From: Chitinivibrio alkaliphilus ACht1
Lineage (GTDB): Bacteria; Fibrobacterota; Chitinivibrionia; Chitinivibrionales; Chitinivibrionaceae
Direction of reading: 5' to 3'
Length of the DNA stretch: 64,000 bases
NCBI RefSeq assembly: GCF_000474745.1
Contig: NZ_ASJR01000001.1
Span: forward strand, 124,001-188,000
Positions 55,917-64,000 of the stretch are shown one piece after another (the first letter of the stretch is position 1; every line of letters begins with the position of its first letter). The position numbers were made by a program, and so were the translations under genes. The notes beneath the pieces are model-generated. The model had not been told where the DNA came from and ran no database searches. It saw only the letters and a program-made list of their open reading frames with translations.

Positions 55917-56780
55917 TTAGGAAAACACAACCGTGCGATTATTGTGAGAAATCACTTTCTTGTCAATATGATTTTGGACCGCTCGTGATAACACCTTTCG
56001 CTCTACATCCTGGCCGATACGGACAAAATCAGCAACGCAAAATTTATGATCCACCCGTTCCACGTCTTGATCGATAATGGGCCCGGCATCTAATTCTTCT
56101 GTCACATAATGCGCTGTTGCTCCAATAATTTTCACCCCCCGCTCATAGGCTTGATGATACGGCTTTGCTCCAGGAAAGGAGGGTAAAAAAGAGTGATGAA
56201 TATTAATAATGGCATCGGTATAGTTATCAATAACTCGAGGATGTACAATTTGCATGTAGCGAGCAAGAACAACAAAGTCTATCTCATGCTCAGAAAGGAG
56301 ACGAAGATGCTCCTCTGCAGCTTCAATCCGGGATTTCTTTGAAACAGGAACATGCATAAATGTAATACCAAACCCTTCCGTTTCTTCCCTAAGATCCTCA
56401 TGATTGCTTATCACTAAGGGAATATCCACAGGGAGCTCTCCTGCTTTCCAGCGACTGAGTAAATCAAAGTAACAGTGGGTATATCTTGATACAAAAATCG
56501 CCATGCGTTCACGTTTTGCCCGTTCATGTATTTCCCAAGAGAGGTTATATTTATTTGCAACTTCATGAAGGAATATCACACGAAAATCATCGAGGGATAT
56601 GCTAAAGTCATTCAAAGACCACTCTACGCGCATATAAAAGTGAGCATGCTCACGATCAACATGCTGATCAAGATAGAGGATATTTGCTCCAAGACGTGAT
56701 AGTTGTGCCGTAATAGCCGAGATCAACCCTTCACGATCGGCACAGCGAATAAGCAGAATTGCGGTATTATCTGTCTGCAT
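55917..56780 (-). CDS. purU: Formyltetrahydrofolate deformylase
   Basis: 287 aa. It hydrolyses 10-formyl-THF to formate and THF. N-terminal ACT domain (~1-85: IRCADREGLISAITAQLSRLGANI) and a formyltransferase-like catalytic domain with INIHHSFLPSFPGAKPY, ATAHYV and DAGPIIDQD, giving the Asn-His-Asp triad. It could supply formate for formate-dependent purine enzymes, which matters here because PurH lacks its transformylase domain; this link is inference. Monocistronic, divergent from a HAD gene. Confidence 0.95.
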   Translation of the reverse strand: MQTDNTAILLIRCADREGLISAITAQLSRLGANILYLDQHVDREHAHFYMRVEWSLNDFSISLDDFRVIFLHEVANKYNLSWEIHERAKRERMAIFVSRYTHCYFDLLSRWKAGELPVDIPLVISNHEDLREETEGFGITFMHVPVSKKSRIEAAEEHLRLLSEHEIDFVVLARYMQIVHPRVIDNYTDAIINIHHSFLPSFPGAKPYHQAYERGVKIIGATAHYVTEELDAGPIIDQDVERVDHKFCVADFVRIGQDVERKVLSRAVQNHIDKKVISHNNRTVVFS

Positions 56781-56862
56781 ATAGCGGTAAAACCTTTTCT
56801 TTTAAAAAATATAGCCGCTGTAAAATATATTATGATTTGTATAAAATAGGAAAGGAGGAGGA

Positions 56863-57453
56863 ATGTTTCCGATTACCTCTCTTCAATACTGGATTTTTGA
56901 TATGGATGGAACCTTAACGGTCCCTTTGCATAATTTTGAGAAGATTCGTCTTCAGCTTGGTGTTCCCGCAGGCATGGATATTATCTCTTTTATGGAAAAA
57001 CAAACAGAAACAGAAGCCCGGGAAACCAAGAAAAAACTAGAAGATATTGAGCTCTGGTATGCAGAACGTGCTGAAATACAACCAGATCTTATTCCTTTTC
57101 TTGAACAATTACTTACGCGCGGGTGCCGCCTTGGTGTTATTACCCGGAATAATAGAAAGCATACGGATATTACCATGGAGAAGACTGGTCTTATGAGATA
57201 TTTCGATACCATATTGACCAGAGAGTTTGAGCCGGCAAAACCGCATCCGGCTTCGGTTGAATATTTTCTAACAAAGTGGAACGCTCCTCAAGATACCACG
57301 GTAATGATTGGTGATTACGTACACGATATTGAAGCGGGTCGTGCTGCAGGAGTACACACCATTTATTTTGATTCTCGTAAGGATTGTGCATGGAACTCTC
57401 TGGCAGAACGAACAGCACACTCCTGGGGAGAGCTTCTGGAGGAACTACCCTAA
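56863..57453 (+). CDS. HAD-superfamily phosphatase
   Basis: 196 aa. Motif I WIFDMDGTL (Asp13, Asp15), motif II GVITRNN, and motif IV VMIGDYVHDIEAGRAAG, all intact. The small helical cap lies between residues ~20 and 80. Like phosphoglycolate phosphatase in pattern, but substrate is unproven. SD GGAGG lies 4 nt before the ATG. The next gene begins directly at its stop. Confidence 0.9.
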   Translation: MFPITSLQYWIFDMDGTLTVPLHNFEKIRLQLGVPAGMDIISFMEKQTETEARETKKKLEDIELWYAERAEIQPDLIPFLEQLLTRGCRLGVITRNNRKHTDITMEKTGLMRYFDTILTREFEPAKPHPASVEYFLTKWNAPQDTTVMIGDYVHDIEAGRAAGVHTIYFDSRKDCAWNSLAERTAHSWGELLEELP

Positions 57454-59330
57454 GTGAAATACCCGTTCTATTGTATCAGCCTGGGCATATTTTTAAGTTT
57501 TTTCTTGGTTTCTTTTCTCACCGCAGATGAATTACACGAAGATTCCATGCGTCCCATACTTCTTGAACGACTTGCAGAAGAGATGCGCCCCTTCTTTTCC
57601 CCCCCGAAACCATGGATGATCATTTTCCCCGACGAAACATTTCATTCTACCAACAGTTCCGCACAGACCGATATGACGTTACAGAACTCCTGGCTCATTC
57701 TCACCAGTATACACCTGTCTACTACACCCCCCGTTCCCACCTCAATCGCCCCATGTTTCATGGTCGTCCACTCTTTTTTCATCCGCCAGGAGAGCTTCGA
57801 GGGATACAAAACCCAACTCTCCCCCAACCACACACCAATACCCTTGAACCGGGAAAACTCTCTCTTGCTCCATGGAATCAGACTCCTGCGCGAAAAAATG
57901 CCTTTACCACGTCGCCCGTGACAACCCAAGTCTTCTTTCATACCGAAACAGGGCTCTTCTCAGGTAATACCCTTAATGCAACCGTGAGACGCAATATATC
58001 CCCCGATGTGGTATTTTCCGTCTCTACGGCATACTCGTTTTTAGACAGTACTGAATTTGATCATAATAGCGGAAATATGTATCGATTTTACCGTAATCTT
58101 GGCTTTTCTGAAAAACATCTCTCCGATACCGGAACTAACCCATATTCCCAAGCACACCAAACGACTCTCGGGCTTACCAACATACAAGATAATGCACAGC
58201 TTCGTGTGACCTATGGAGATTTTCAGCATGATCTTCGCCCCATGCATCCTGTGGTTGATAACGACACAACGTATTGGGTGCGAAATCGTGATTATTACAC
58301 ATCGATCTCGGCAAAACGTCCGCTCTTCACATCCCATGGCTCCCTAGTAGTTTCAGGACGTGCTGAAATAAATCGAAACAGACAAAATCTTACAACTCCG
58401 GCCATACAGATACGTAATGCCGGTGAAAAGACCTATGTGGGGGGAAAGGCATCATATGAATTCCTTCAAACGGGGGGCCATCATCTTCTGCTTACAGCTA
58501 CGGGAGAATATGAACAAACCGAAGACTATGGAAAGCATACCGACTCACACAAACGTACAGCTCTTATTCTTGGCGATTCCATCTCTACCGAAAATATGAA
58601 ATTGGTCGTGCACGGCGGTCTTGCCTACACCACCAATGATAACAATGACAAAGATTTTTTTCCTCTTGTACGCAGTCACGTATCCCATACAAGAGATCCT
58701 TTGCATCTTTCCGCATGGCTAAGGGCAGACTCCTACCGAGGTATACACCCCTTTGCTACAACCAATCACGAACTACTCCCCGAGAGATCCTCTACCCCAT
58801 ACCCTATCACTTCTGGAGGAATTACAGGAGAACTGCTCTTTGATAATATTCAGCTTCGATCCTCCTATGCTGCAGCACAAGAAATACCGGAAGAGGAAAT
58901 CCCCTATTATTTTCCTGGTAATACAGGACCATCTAAGCTACCTACCCAAAGTATCGGAGTCGGAACAACCCTTCAGCCATCTTCCCAGATTGCCCTTATT
59001 CATGATACACATCTGCGAAATGCTCGCCCCTTTTGGACGAGTAGAAACGCCATGCGTATCCTGATAAGCCCCCAAGAGGCCGAACGCACCGTTTCACTTG
59101 ACCTTCACTCAATTTACTACAGTGCCAGAGGCAAAACGGAGTACATCCTAGACACGCGACAGGTGGATGAGGTGCTTGACATCGGGGCAAAAGTTGCTGC
59201 CGAGATAAAAACCTTTCGATTCTATCTTCGCGCGGACAATCTGCTCAACCGAGCTCATGCATATGCACCGGGCTACACCATGCCGGGGGTTACTTTTCGA
59301 TGGGGGTTTTCGTGGAATATTCGAGGATGA
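57454..59330 (+). CDS. Outer-membrane beta-barrel protein (TonB-receptor/porin-like), frame broken at a C7 tract
   Basis: Start GTG 57454 abuts the HAD stop. The first frame gives a signal peptide (CISLGIFLSFFLVSFLTADE) and ~50 residues to a run of seven C (57599-57605), then reads on out of frame to 57921. The real coding continues in the next frame to 59330 (ATG at 57612 lacks a signal peptide). One more C joins them as FFSPPETMDDHF. The 620-aa product is rich in alternating strands and ends with YLRADNLLNRAHAYAPGYTMPGVTFRWGFSWN, typical of barrel C-termini of TonB-dependent receptors, but no plug domain or TonB box is seen. Cargo unknown. The C-tract near the start resembles phase-variable genes. 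Confidence 0.75.
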
Positions 59331-59332
59331 AA

Positions 59333-59599
59333 TTATTGATCCGAATCTTTTGACGGGCGGTTATTTTTAAGAATATCAGCAAGATTTTTAATTGTTTTTT
59401 CTGCCTTAGAACCAGCCTCATGTAAGGCTTGACGGTTTTCTTCCTGTATGCGTTGATAAACTTCTTCACGATTAATTGAAACTGACCGCGGTGCCTCAAT
59501 ACCTATTTTTACTGAATTATTATTGGCTTGTACTATCTTTATAACAATATCATCGCCAATACGTATTGCTTCATCAATTTTTCGTGTTAATACAAGCAT
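59333..59599 (-). CDS. csrA: Carbon storage/translational regulator CsrA
   Basis: 88 aa. The first 60 residues are the CsrA fold (MLVLTRKIDEAIRIGDDIVI, VKIGIEAPRSVSINREEVY). A ~25-aa charged C-terminal extension goes beyond the 61-aa E. coli protein. CsrA binds GGA motifs in mRNA leaders; FliW antagonises it. It follows fliW by 2 nt, last in the flgK-flgL-flagellin-fliW-csrA run, and its stop is 2 nt from the convergent outer-membrane gene. Confidence 0.96.
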   Translation of the reverse strand: MLVLTRKIDEAIRIGDDIVIKIVQANNNSVKIGIEAPRSVSINREEVYQRIQEENRQALHEAGSKAEKTIKNLADILKNNRPSKDSDQ

Positions 59600-59601
59600 A
59601 A

Positions 59602-60027
59602 TTAATCCCGTACCAAGGGCTCTTTTGTACTATATCTATCAGAATCAAGCACAACCTGCCTTGCCATTCCAGTGTGTTTATTGATAACAACGGGGCCGGA
59701 GAGATTAGCCGTTGTCTTCTTCATATCATCATTAATCGTAACAATCACGTACAATAGAACATCTTCGGGGGAAGTAACGCCAAGATCACGGAGATAGGCG
59801 TCAGAAATCTCCGGTTCGTAATTTGGATACACAAAAACCGGATTGAGTATGGCAAAGCGAAGTTCTAAATTATTTTCACCAACGCTTAACAACCACTCAA
59901 AGGGAGAAATATCCTCTTCCTGCACAATAACAAATTGTGTTCTTTCGGGAAATCCCGGAAGACCCTCTCGAAAGCGAATTATATCACTGGCAAGGTATGT
60001 TTGCTTCTGCACTGGTTGTTTTACCAC
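59602..60027 (-). CDS. fliW: Flagellar assembly factor FliW
   Basis: 141 aa. FliW binds CsrA and, alternatively, flagellin, linking flagellin level to its translation. Marks: IIRFREGLPGFPERTQFVIV, SPFEWLLSV and FAILNPVFVYPNYEPEI. Start is GTG at 60027, since an ATG just upstream is out of frame; an AAGGAT lies about 12 nt before it, so the RBS is not ideal. Its 74-nt upstream gap contains an imperfect hairpin (60062-60088). Confidence 0.93.
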   Translation of the reverse strand: MVKQPVQKQTYLASDIIRFREGLPGFPERTQFVIVQEEDISPFEWLLSVGENNLELRFAILNPVFVYPNYEPEISDAYLRDLGVTSPEDVLLYVIVTINDDMKKTTANLSGPVVINKHTGMARQVVLDSDRYSTKEPLVRD

Positions 60028-60101
60028 AATCGACCCATCCTTCTCTGTACATGTAAGTATATATTATTCACTTCTTCTAAGAAAAGGTGAATTGTATCTT
60101 T

Positions 60102-60950
60102 TTAAAATTGTAACAGTTGCAAAATATCCTGGGGAAATGAATTGGCCTGTGCCAAAACACTTACACCGGCATTGTGAAGCACCGTAAGCTGCGAACGCTT
60201 TGCCGTTTCTTCTGCCATATCCGTATCACGAATAATTGAGTCTGCTGCAATAATATTCTGAGTCATACTAGCCTGATTTCGCGCTGCATGATTAAGACGA
60301 TTTCCAAAGGCTCCCACATTGGCAAGCTCTCCGGTTATGGTGCTTGAAGCTTGGTCAAGTCTTCCAATTGCTTCCTGAGCAGTATCGGGATTTGAAAGAT
60401 CAATATCTGCAATATCAAGTCCATCTTCATGAACTTGCATATCATGCAATCGAATATAAAAGATGTCCGTATTGCTATCGAAGCCGGAACCGATATGCAG
60501 TTTTCCCCCACGTCCTTCCCCCCATGGAGCATCACCGTTGATTAAGGCGTTTCCATTAAACTCCGTACTATTCGATATACGATCTATCTCTTCTAACAGT
60601 TGATCCGTTTCTTTCTGGATATACTCTCTATCATCGGGAGTTAAGGTTCCATTGGCAGAGTTTACGGCGAGCTCCCGCAGGCGATTCACAATATCTTGAA
60701 TCTCTTTTAACCCTCCGTCAACAATATCAAGTAAGGAGCGGCCGTTTTCAATGTTTTGACTCCCCATTTGTAGATTTTTGGTCTCCATACGCATTTGCTC
60801 AGAAACACTGTATCCTGCAGCATCATCGTACGCAAAATTGATTTTCTGCCCTGTGGAAAGACGCTCAATTGATTTTGAAAGTTGTCGCTCTGTCCGCATA
60901 AGCGTATTTGCTGCAACCATGGCGGGAATATTATGATTTATACGTGGCAT
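60102..60950 (-). CDS. fliC: Flagellin
   Basis: 282 aa, short. Only the conserved D0/D1 parts are present: N-terminal INHNIPAMVAANTL, SIERLSTGQKINFAYDDAAG, and C-terminal NRLNHAARNQASMTQNI and the end SFPQDILQLLQF. The middle (~140-190) holds only a small insertion, so the filament surface domains D2/D3 are missing. An AAGGAGG lies 4 nt before the ATG. FliW and CsrA genes follow, indicating post-transcriptional control. Confidence 0.96.
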   Translation of the reverse strand: MPRINHNIPAMVAANTLMRTERQLSKSIERLSTGQKINFAYDDAAGYSVSEQMRMETKNLQMGSQNIENGRSLLDIVDGGLKEIQDIVNRLRELAVNSANGTLTPDDREYIQKETDQLLEEIDRISNSTEFNGNALINGDAPWGEGRGGKLHIGSGFDSNTDIFYIRLHDMQVHEDGLDIADIDLSNPDTAQEAIGRLDQASSTITGELANVGAFGNRLNHAARNQASMTQNIIAADSIIRDTDMAEETAKRSQLTVLHNAGVSVLAQANSFPQDILQLLQF

Positions 60951-60956
60951 ATTTCC

Positions 60957-60974
60957 TCCTTGAAATACATCCTT
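60957..60974 (-). promoter_or_regulatory. Two AAGGA motifs in the flagellin leader (candidate CsrA sites)
   Basis: On the minus strand AAGGA occurs at 60970-60974, overlapping the flgL stop, and at 60957-60961, within the flagellin Shine-Dalgarno. The 13-nt spacing and SD overlap resemble the two CsrA sites in the Bacillus hag leader. Confidence 0.55.
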
Positions 60975-62214
60975 ATATGTAGTTTACAAGAGACTGCTGC
61001 ATAATTTGAGCAGTCGATTGCAATGCCGTATTAAAAACTGTCTGGGCGACAGAAAAATCAGCAACAATCTCAGCATAATCAGCATCTTCCAACTTCGAGA
61101 TCTGATCTATGGTTTCCTCGTGTTGGCGAGTATTACGTTCCATGGTTGTTTCAACAAAATTAATCCGAGCACCATTTCTTGCTTGGGCATTTAAAATACG
61201 ATTTGATGATTGCTGAATTGAATCCATGGATTCCTGTATTGCGTCGGTATCATTGGCTTTGAGGGCAGAGCCAAATTCAATAAGAGATTTAAGAGGGTCT
61301 ACGGAATTGTTTACTTGCAAATCAAAAAAAGTGGTATTTACGGGGACAGAAATACCCGATTCAATCTCCCGTTTCACTCGAGAATTTGTACTAATAGTAG
61401 ACCCATATTTGTCCACGCTCTCTCCCACATATTCAAAGTTCATTTGAATATCACCGGGAGAATAATTCCCCTCCCCCGGGGCAAAATTGCGATCTGCACC
61501 ATGTGTCGCTGCATCGGGAATAAAGGTTATGGTTCCCGCCATATAATCAATGGAGTAGTCTTCTCCCTCACGAAGTTCTTCACCGTCAACAACAAGGGAA
61601 AAAGAGGCCGGTATCACTTGATCAATAGCACGGTGGTTGTTTTCATTTTGAGACCCCTCAGGAGAGATAAACCGAAAGGTATTCGGCTCACCGGGATCAA
61701 CCGGATTTGTACCATCAAAATAGGCCATCTCATTTCGTTCATAATCAACAGAATTAATACCGACAGAACTATTCATAGGGCGCGCTGGCAAATCAGTATG
61801 AGAACCGGAGAACATGTAATTCCCCTTATACCGGGTATTCGTTAGAGAGGCCATGTGGACGGTCAATTGTCCCACCTCTTCCGCAATTTGGTTTCGTTCT
61901 TGATCAGAAAGGGTGTCGTTATCCGCCTGGATAGCAAGCTCATTTGCCCGTTTCATAACATCATGCATACTCGCCATGGCCGTATCGGTTACTTTCATCC
62001 AGCCTTCCGCGTCTTCCATATTTTTTTTATACTGTTCCAGACGATACCGTTGCGAACGAAACCGCAAGGTATTTGTTGTATCAACAGGACTGTCGGAGGG
62101 ACGTTCGAGCTTTTTCCCCGTGGCAAGTTGCCGCTGTAATCGGGCAAGATCTGAATAGCGATCCTGAATTACATATTTTGTATGACGATTCACCGTATTG
62201 AATGTTGTTCTCAT
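60973..62214 (-). CDS. flgL: Flagellar hook-filament junction protein FlgL
   Basis: 413 aa. Flagellin-like ends: N-terminal VIQDRYSDLARLQRQLATGKKLERPSDSP-type pattern (key: LQRQLATGKK, PSDSP) and C-terminal LEDADYAEIVADFSVAQTVFNTALQS. The middle carries an inserted domain (~165-300; FSLVVDGEELREGEDYSIDY) that shares a motif with one in FlgK here. It follows flgK by 13 nt. Confidence 0.94.
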   Translation of the reverse strand: MRTTFNTVNRHTKYVIQDRYSDLARLQRQLATGKKLERPSDSPVDTTNTLRFRSQRYRLEQYKKNMEDAEGWMKVTDTAMASMHDVMKRANELAIQADNDTLSDQERNQIAEEVGQLTVHMASLTNTRYKGNYMFSGSHTDLPARPMNSSVGINSVDYERNEMAYFDGTNPVDPGEPNTFRFISPEGSQNENNHRAIDQVIPASFSLVVDGEELREGEDYSIDYMAGTITFIPDAATHGADRNFAPGEGNYSPGDIQMNFEYVGESVDKYGSTISTNSRVKREIESGISVPVNTTFFDLQVNNSVDPLKSLIEFGSALKANDTDAIQESMDSIQQSSNRILNAQARNGARINFVETTMERNTRQHEETIDQISKLEDADYAEIVADFSVAQTVFNTALQSTAQIMQQSLVNYI

Positions 62215-62227
62215 CCCATCCCCCTGA

Positions 62228-63901
62228 TTAGAGATTTAGAAGAATATCAAGCATGTCTCGAGAGGTAGTTATAATCCTCGCAGCAGCTTGATATGTTCGT
62301 TGATATCGTATAAGATTAGACATCTCTTCATCAAGAGACACCCCGGCGATGGAATCCTGTCGCTCCTCATACTCTTGAATAAGGACAGTACGTGTTTTTA
62401 GATTCGAAGAAGCCTCATCACGGTCAATGCCCAACTCTCCAATAAATGATCCATAATAATCACCAAAGCTCATGCTCTTACGAGAGCCCTCACCCATGGT
62501 AAGAGAGTCTCTAAGCTGCCCGATACGAACAGCATTTTCGTTATTTCCCGGCCCGGGAAAATTACCGGACATATAATCAAAATCAACTGTTTTATCATTC
62601 CCATCATAGCCACTATTTAACATTTGGATACGGCCACTGCGGTAATCCACGGCATAATCAACGCCCTCTTCAAGAACAACCTCATCACCACCGGTGAGGC
62701 TTACCGTAACTGTCACAGAACCATTCACAATATTTGTTGCATCTTGTGTGACGCCATCACGAGTGAGATTTACCCATCCTTCACCAGAGCTCAATTCACC
62801 CACGGAAAACTCATTGGTTCCAGCACGATCGATGGAACCGCCCCGCGCTGCGGCAATATTATCAGTATTTGATTGAATTGTATCTGCAACAGCAAAATCA
62901 GAAGCACCTGTTACTGCCGGGTTGAAAAAATCAAATCCTGTATATCCATTAAGATTATACCCTTGACGATGTTGCTCATTTATTGTTTCAGTCAAGCTAA
63001 TGGCAAGGGTATCAATTTTATCACGATATTCGGGAATATAGGAATCACGGGTATCCATTAAGCCTTTTATGCGTCCCCCCGTAATATTCATTTCACGACG
63101 ACTCGCCTTGACTCGAACCGACAAGGTGGTAGTATCACCCTGTCGAGCTCCGGGTTTTTCGTATACTTCAAGCTCATTTACAGTCGTGGGAGATAGAAGA
63201 ATATTTCCTCCAGAGGTAATGCTAATAGCACCGCTCTCATTTTCACGGACATCATAATCAATACGTTCAGCAAGATCTTTTAACAATTGGTCACGTCTGT
63301 CGCGGCTGTCATTCGCATTTTGTCCAGCCAATTCTACGGAAACAATCTCCTTATTCAAGGTATCAATCTCACGAAGAATCTTATTGGTTTCGTTCACTTC
63401 TGCAGATATTTGAGCATTTTGTCCACTCTGCAACTCTCGTAATTCCTTATCAGCATTTTGAAAAACACTGGTTAAGGTGTCAGCTTGAGTACGAAGCATG
63501 GCACGCGCAGCCTGATCATCAGGATTATTTGCGAGGTTATCCCATGCATCAAAATATTTTTCCATGTAGTGCTGAATACCATAATCACTCGGCTCTTTTA
63601 AAATGCCTTCCACGGTATGAAGTGCACTGTCAACGGCTTCATAATTACCTTTTTCCATTAACTGTCCACGAATCTGCGCATCCAGATGAGTATCACGTAC
63701 ACGCTCAATGGAGATAACATTTACACCGAATCCCATTTGGCCATGGGCAGTATCGCGGCGATAATCTGCTCCGAGAGATAAACGTTTGCGAGAATAGCCC
63801 TGTACATCAGCATTGGCGATATTATGACCGGTAACATTGAGCCCCATCTGCGAAGCATGCAGGGCTCTATTACCGATATTTAATGAAGAAAAACCGCCCA
63901 T
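62228..63901 (-). CDS. flgK: Flagellar hook-associated protein FlgK
   Basis: 557 aa. N-terminal LNIGNRALHASQMGLNVTGHNIANADVQGYSRKR-type pattern (key: ALHASQ, HNIANA, GYSR) and C-terminal SLDEEMSNLIRYQRTYQAAARIITT. Between them lies an inserted segment (~370-450) with VSLTGGDEVVLEEGVDYAVDYRSG. It joins hook and filament. AAGGAGG is 5 nt before the ATG. First complete gene of the filament operon. Confidence 0.96.
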   Translation of the reverse strand: MGGFSSLNIGNRALHASQMGLNVTGHNIANADVQGYSRKRLSLGADYRRDTAHGQMGFGVNVISIERVRDTHLDAQIRGQLMEKGNYEAVDSALHTVEGILKEPSDYGIQHYMEKYFDAWDNLANNPDDQAARAMLRTQADTLTSVFQNADKELRELQSGQNAQISAEVNETNKILREIDTLNKEIVSVELAGQNANDSRDRRDQLLKDLAERIDYDVRENESGAISITSGGNILLSPTTVNELEVYEKPGARQGDTTTLSVRVKASRREMNITGGRIKGLMDTRDSYIPEYRDKIDTLAISLTETINEQHRQGYNLNGYTGFDFFNPAVTGASDFAVADTIQSNTDNIAAARGGSIDRAGTNEFSVGELSSGEGWVNLTRDGVTQDATNIVNGSVTVTVSLTGGDEVVLEEGVDYAVDYRSGRIQMLNSGYDGNDKTVDFDYMSGNFPGPGNNENAVRIGQLRDSLTMGEGSRKSMSFGDYYGSFIGELGIDRDEASSNLKTRTVLIQEYEERQDSIAGVSLDEEMSNLIRYQRTYQAAARIITTSRDMLDILLNL

Positions 63902-63922
63902 GATGTGCCTCCTTAGGCCTTT

Positions 63923-64000
63923 CTATTTATCATATTCTTCGCGCTGATATTTTTTTTCGGCGCTGCGTATAGCCGGAATCACTCTCAGAAAGTCCCGCAA
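63923..64000 (-). CDS. 3' end of an upstream gene, possibly flgN (cut by window edge)
   Basis: Two frames are open to the window edge on the minus strand: one ends LRVIPAIRSAEKKYQREEYDK with TAG at 63923, the other ends SDSGYTQRRKKISARRI with TGA at 63930. Both are too short to identify. A FlgN-type chaperone gene is expected before flgK by gene order only. Confidence 0.3.
   Translation of the reverse strand: MRDFLRVIPAIRSAEKKYQREEYDK

Noticed and set aside
60062-60088. Terminator between flagellin and fliW
   Set aside because: The hairpin needs a 3-nt bulge and tiny loop and has no T-run on the minus strand; noted only in the fliW entry.
63902-63990. Sigma-54 promoter ahead of flgK
   Set aside because: GG and GC pairs are present but spaced 9 nt, not 10, and lie inside the end of the preceding gene.

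Overview
The window reads as one chromosomal segment of a motile bacterium with two membranes. Genes for P-ring and L-ring proteins (FlgI, FlgH), an outer-membrane beta-barrel, a very long AsmA-like protein and periplasmic binding proteins all imply an outer membrane. Base composition is moderate and genes are packed very tightly, with many 1-4 nt overlaps. No gap between genes exceeds 300 bases. The gene mix (split FlgF/FlgG, FliW-CsrA beside flagellin, RNase HIII, E. coli-type IlvD and IlvC, a lone IMP cyclohydrolase) would suit a free-living Fibrobacterota/Chitinivibrionia-type organism. That placement is a guess from overall feel, not a demonstrated match. I see no insertion sequence, prophage, CRISPR array or rRNA.

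Layout. 1-3.6 kb: the end of a PfkB kinase meets an ilvD-hslO-STAS operon. 3.6-9.8 kb: a DsbD/CcdA-like membrane protein, a secreted coiled-coil protein, then a purH(IMPCH only)-topA-trmFO run. 9.9-14 kb: the flagellar export operon fliO-P-Q-R-flhB with a HAD phosphatase. 14-18.2 kb: ybeD-like gene, rpsU, rsmE, tRNA-Ser(GCU), a Trm112-like protein, a nitrilase and an HDOD protein. 18.3-22.8 kb: a coupled operon of Ser/Thr kinase, degenerate-GGDEF protein, purD and a small membrane protein. 22.9-28.4 kb: a frameshifted glycosyltransferase, a 1-phosphofructokinase-like kinase and a frameshifted AsmA-like protein. 28.5-33.9 kb: an M16 protease pair, a K+ channel with RCK domain, rnhC and ispF. 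33.9-42.9 kb: a hybrid histidine kinase, copA and a ferric-iron ABC transporter. 42.9-49.9 kb: znuA-C-B followed by flgF-G-A-H-I. 50-57.5 kb: uvrB, a chemoreceptor, a CoA-binding protein, ilvC, purU and a HAD phosphatase. 57.5-64 kb: a frameshifted outer-membrane beta-barrel, then flgK-flgL-flagellin-fliW-csrA.

How the parts fit. Three clusters supply much of a flagellum: export gate, rod and rings, and hook-filament junction with filament. The flagellin leader carries two AAGGA motifs, one inside the Shine-Dalgarno sequence, which suits translational control by the CsrA-FliW pair encoded just downstream. Metal handling is strong: copper export, zinc uptake with a histidine-array binding protein, and iron uptake. 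Purine synthesis is represented by purD, a lone IMP cyclohydrolase and purU; the AICAR transformylase step must be encoded elsewhere.

The most unusual features are single-base frameshifts at homopolymers, all in three envelope-related genes (C7 in the beta-barrel gene, G5 in the AsmA-like gene, A7 and T6 in the glycosyltransferase gene). Others are the translationally coupled kinase/degenerate-GGDEF/purD operon, the nine-copy 21-nt histidine repeat in znuA, and an undescribed 49-aa gene with a perfect ribosome binding site. The frameshifts could be phase variation, gene decay or homopolymer sequencing error; the sequence alone cannot decide.
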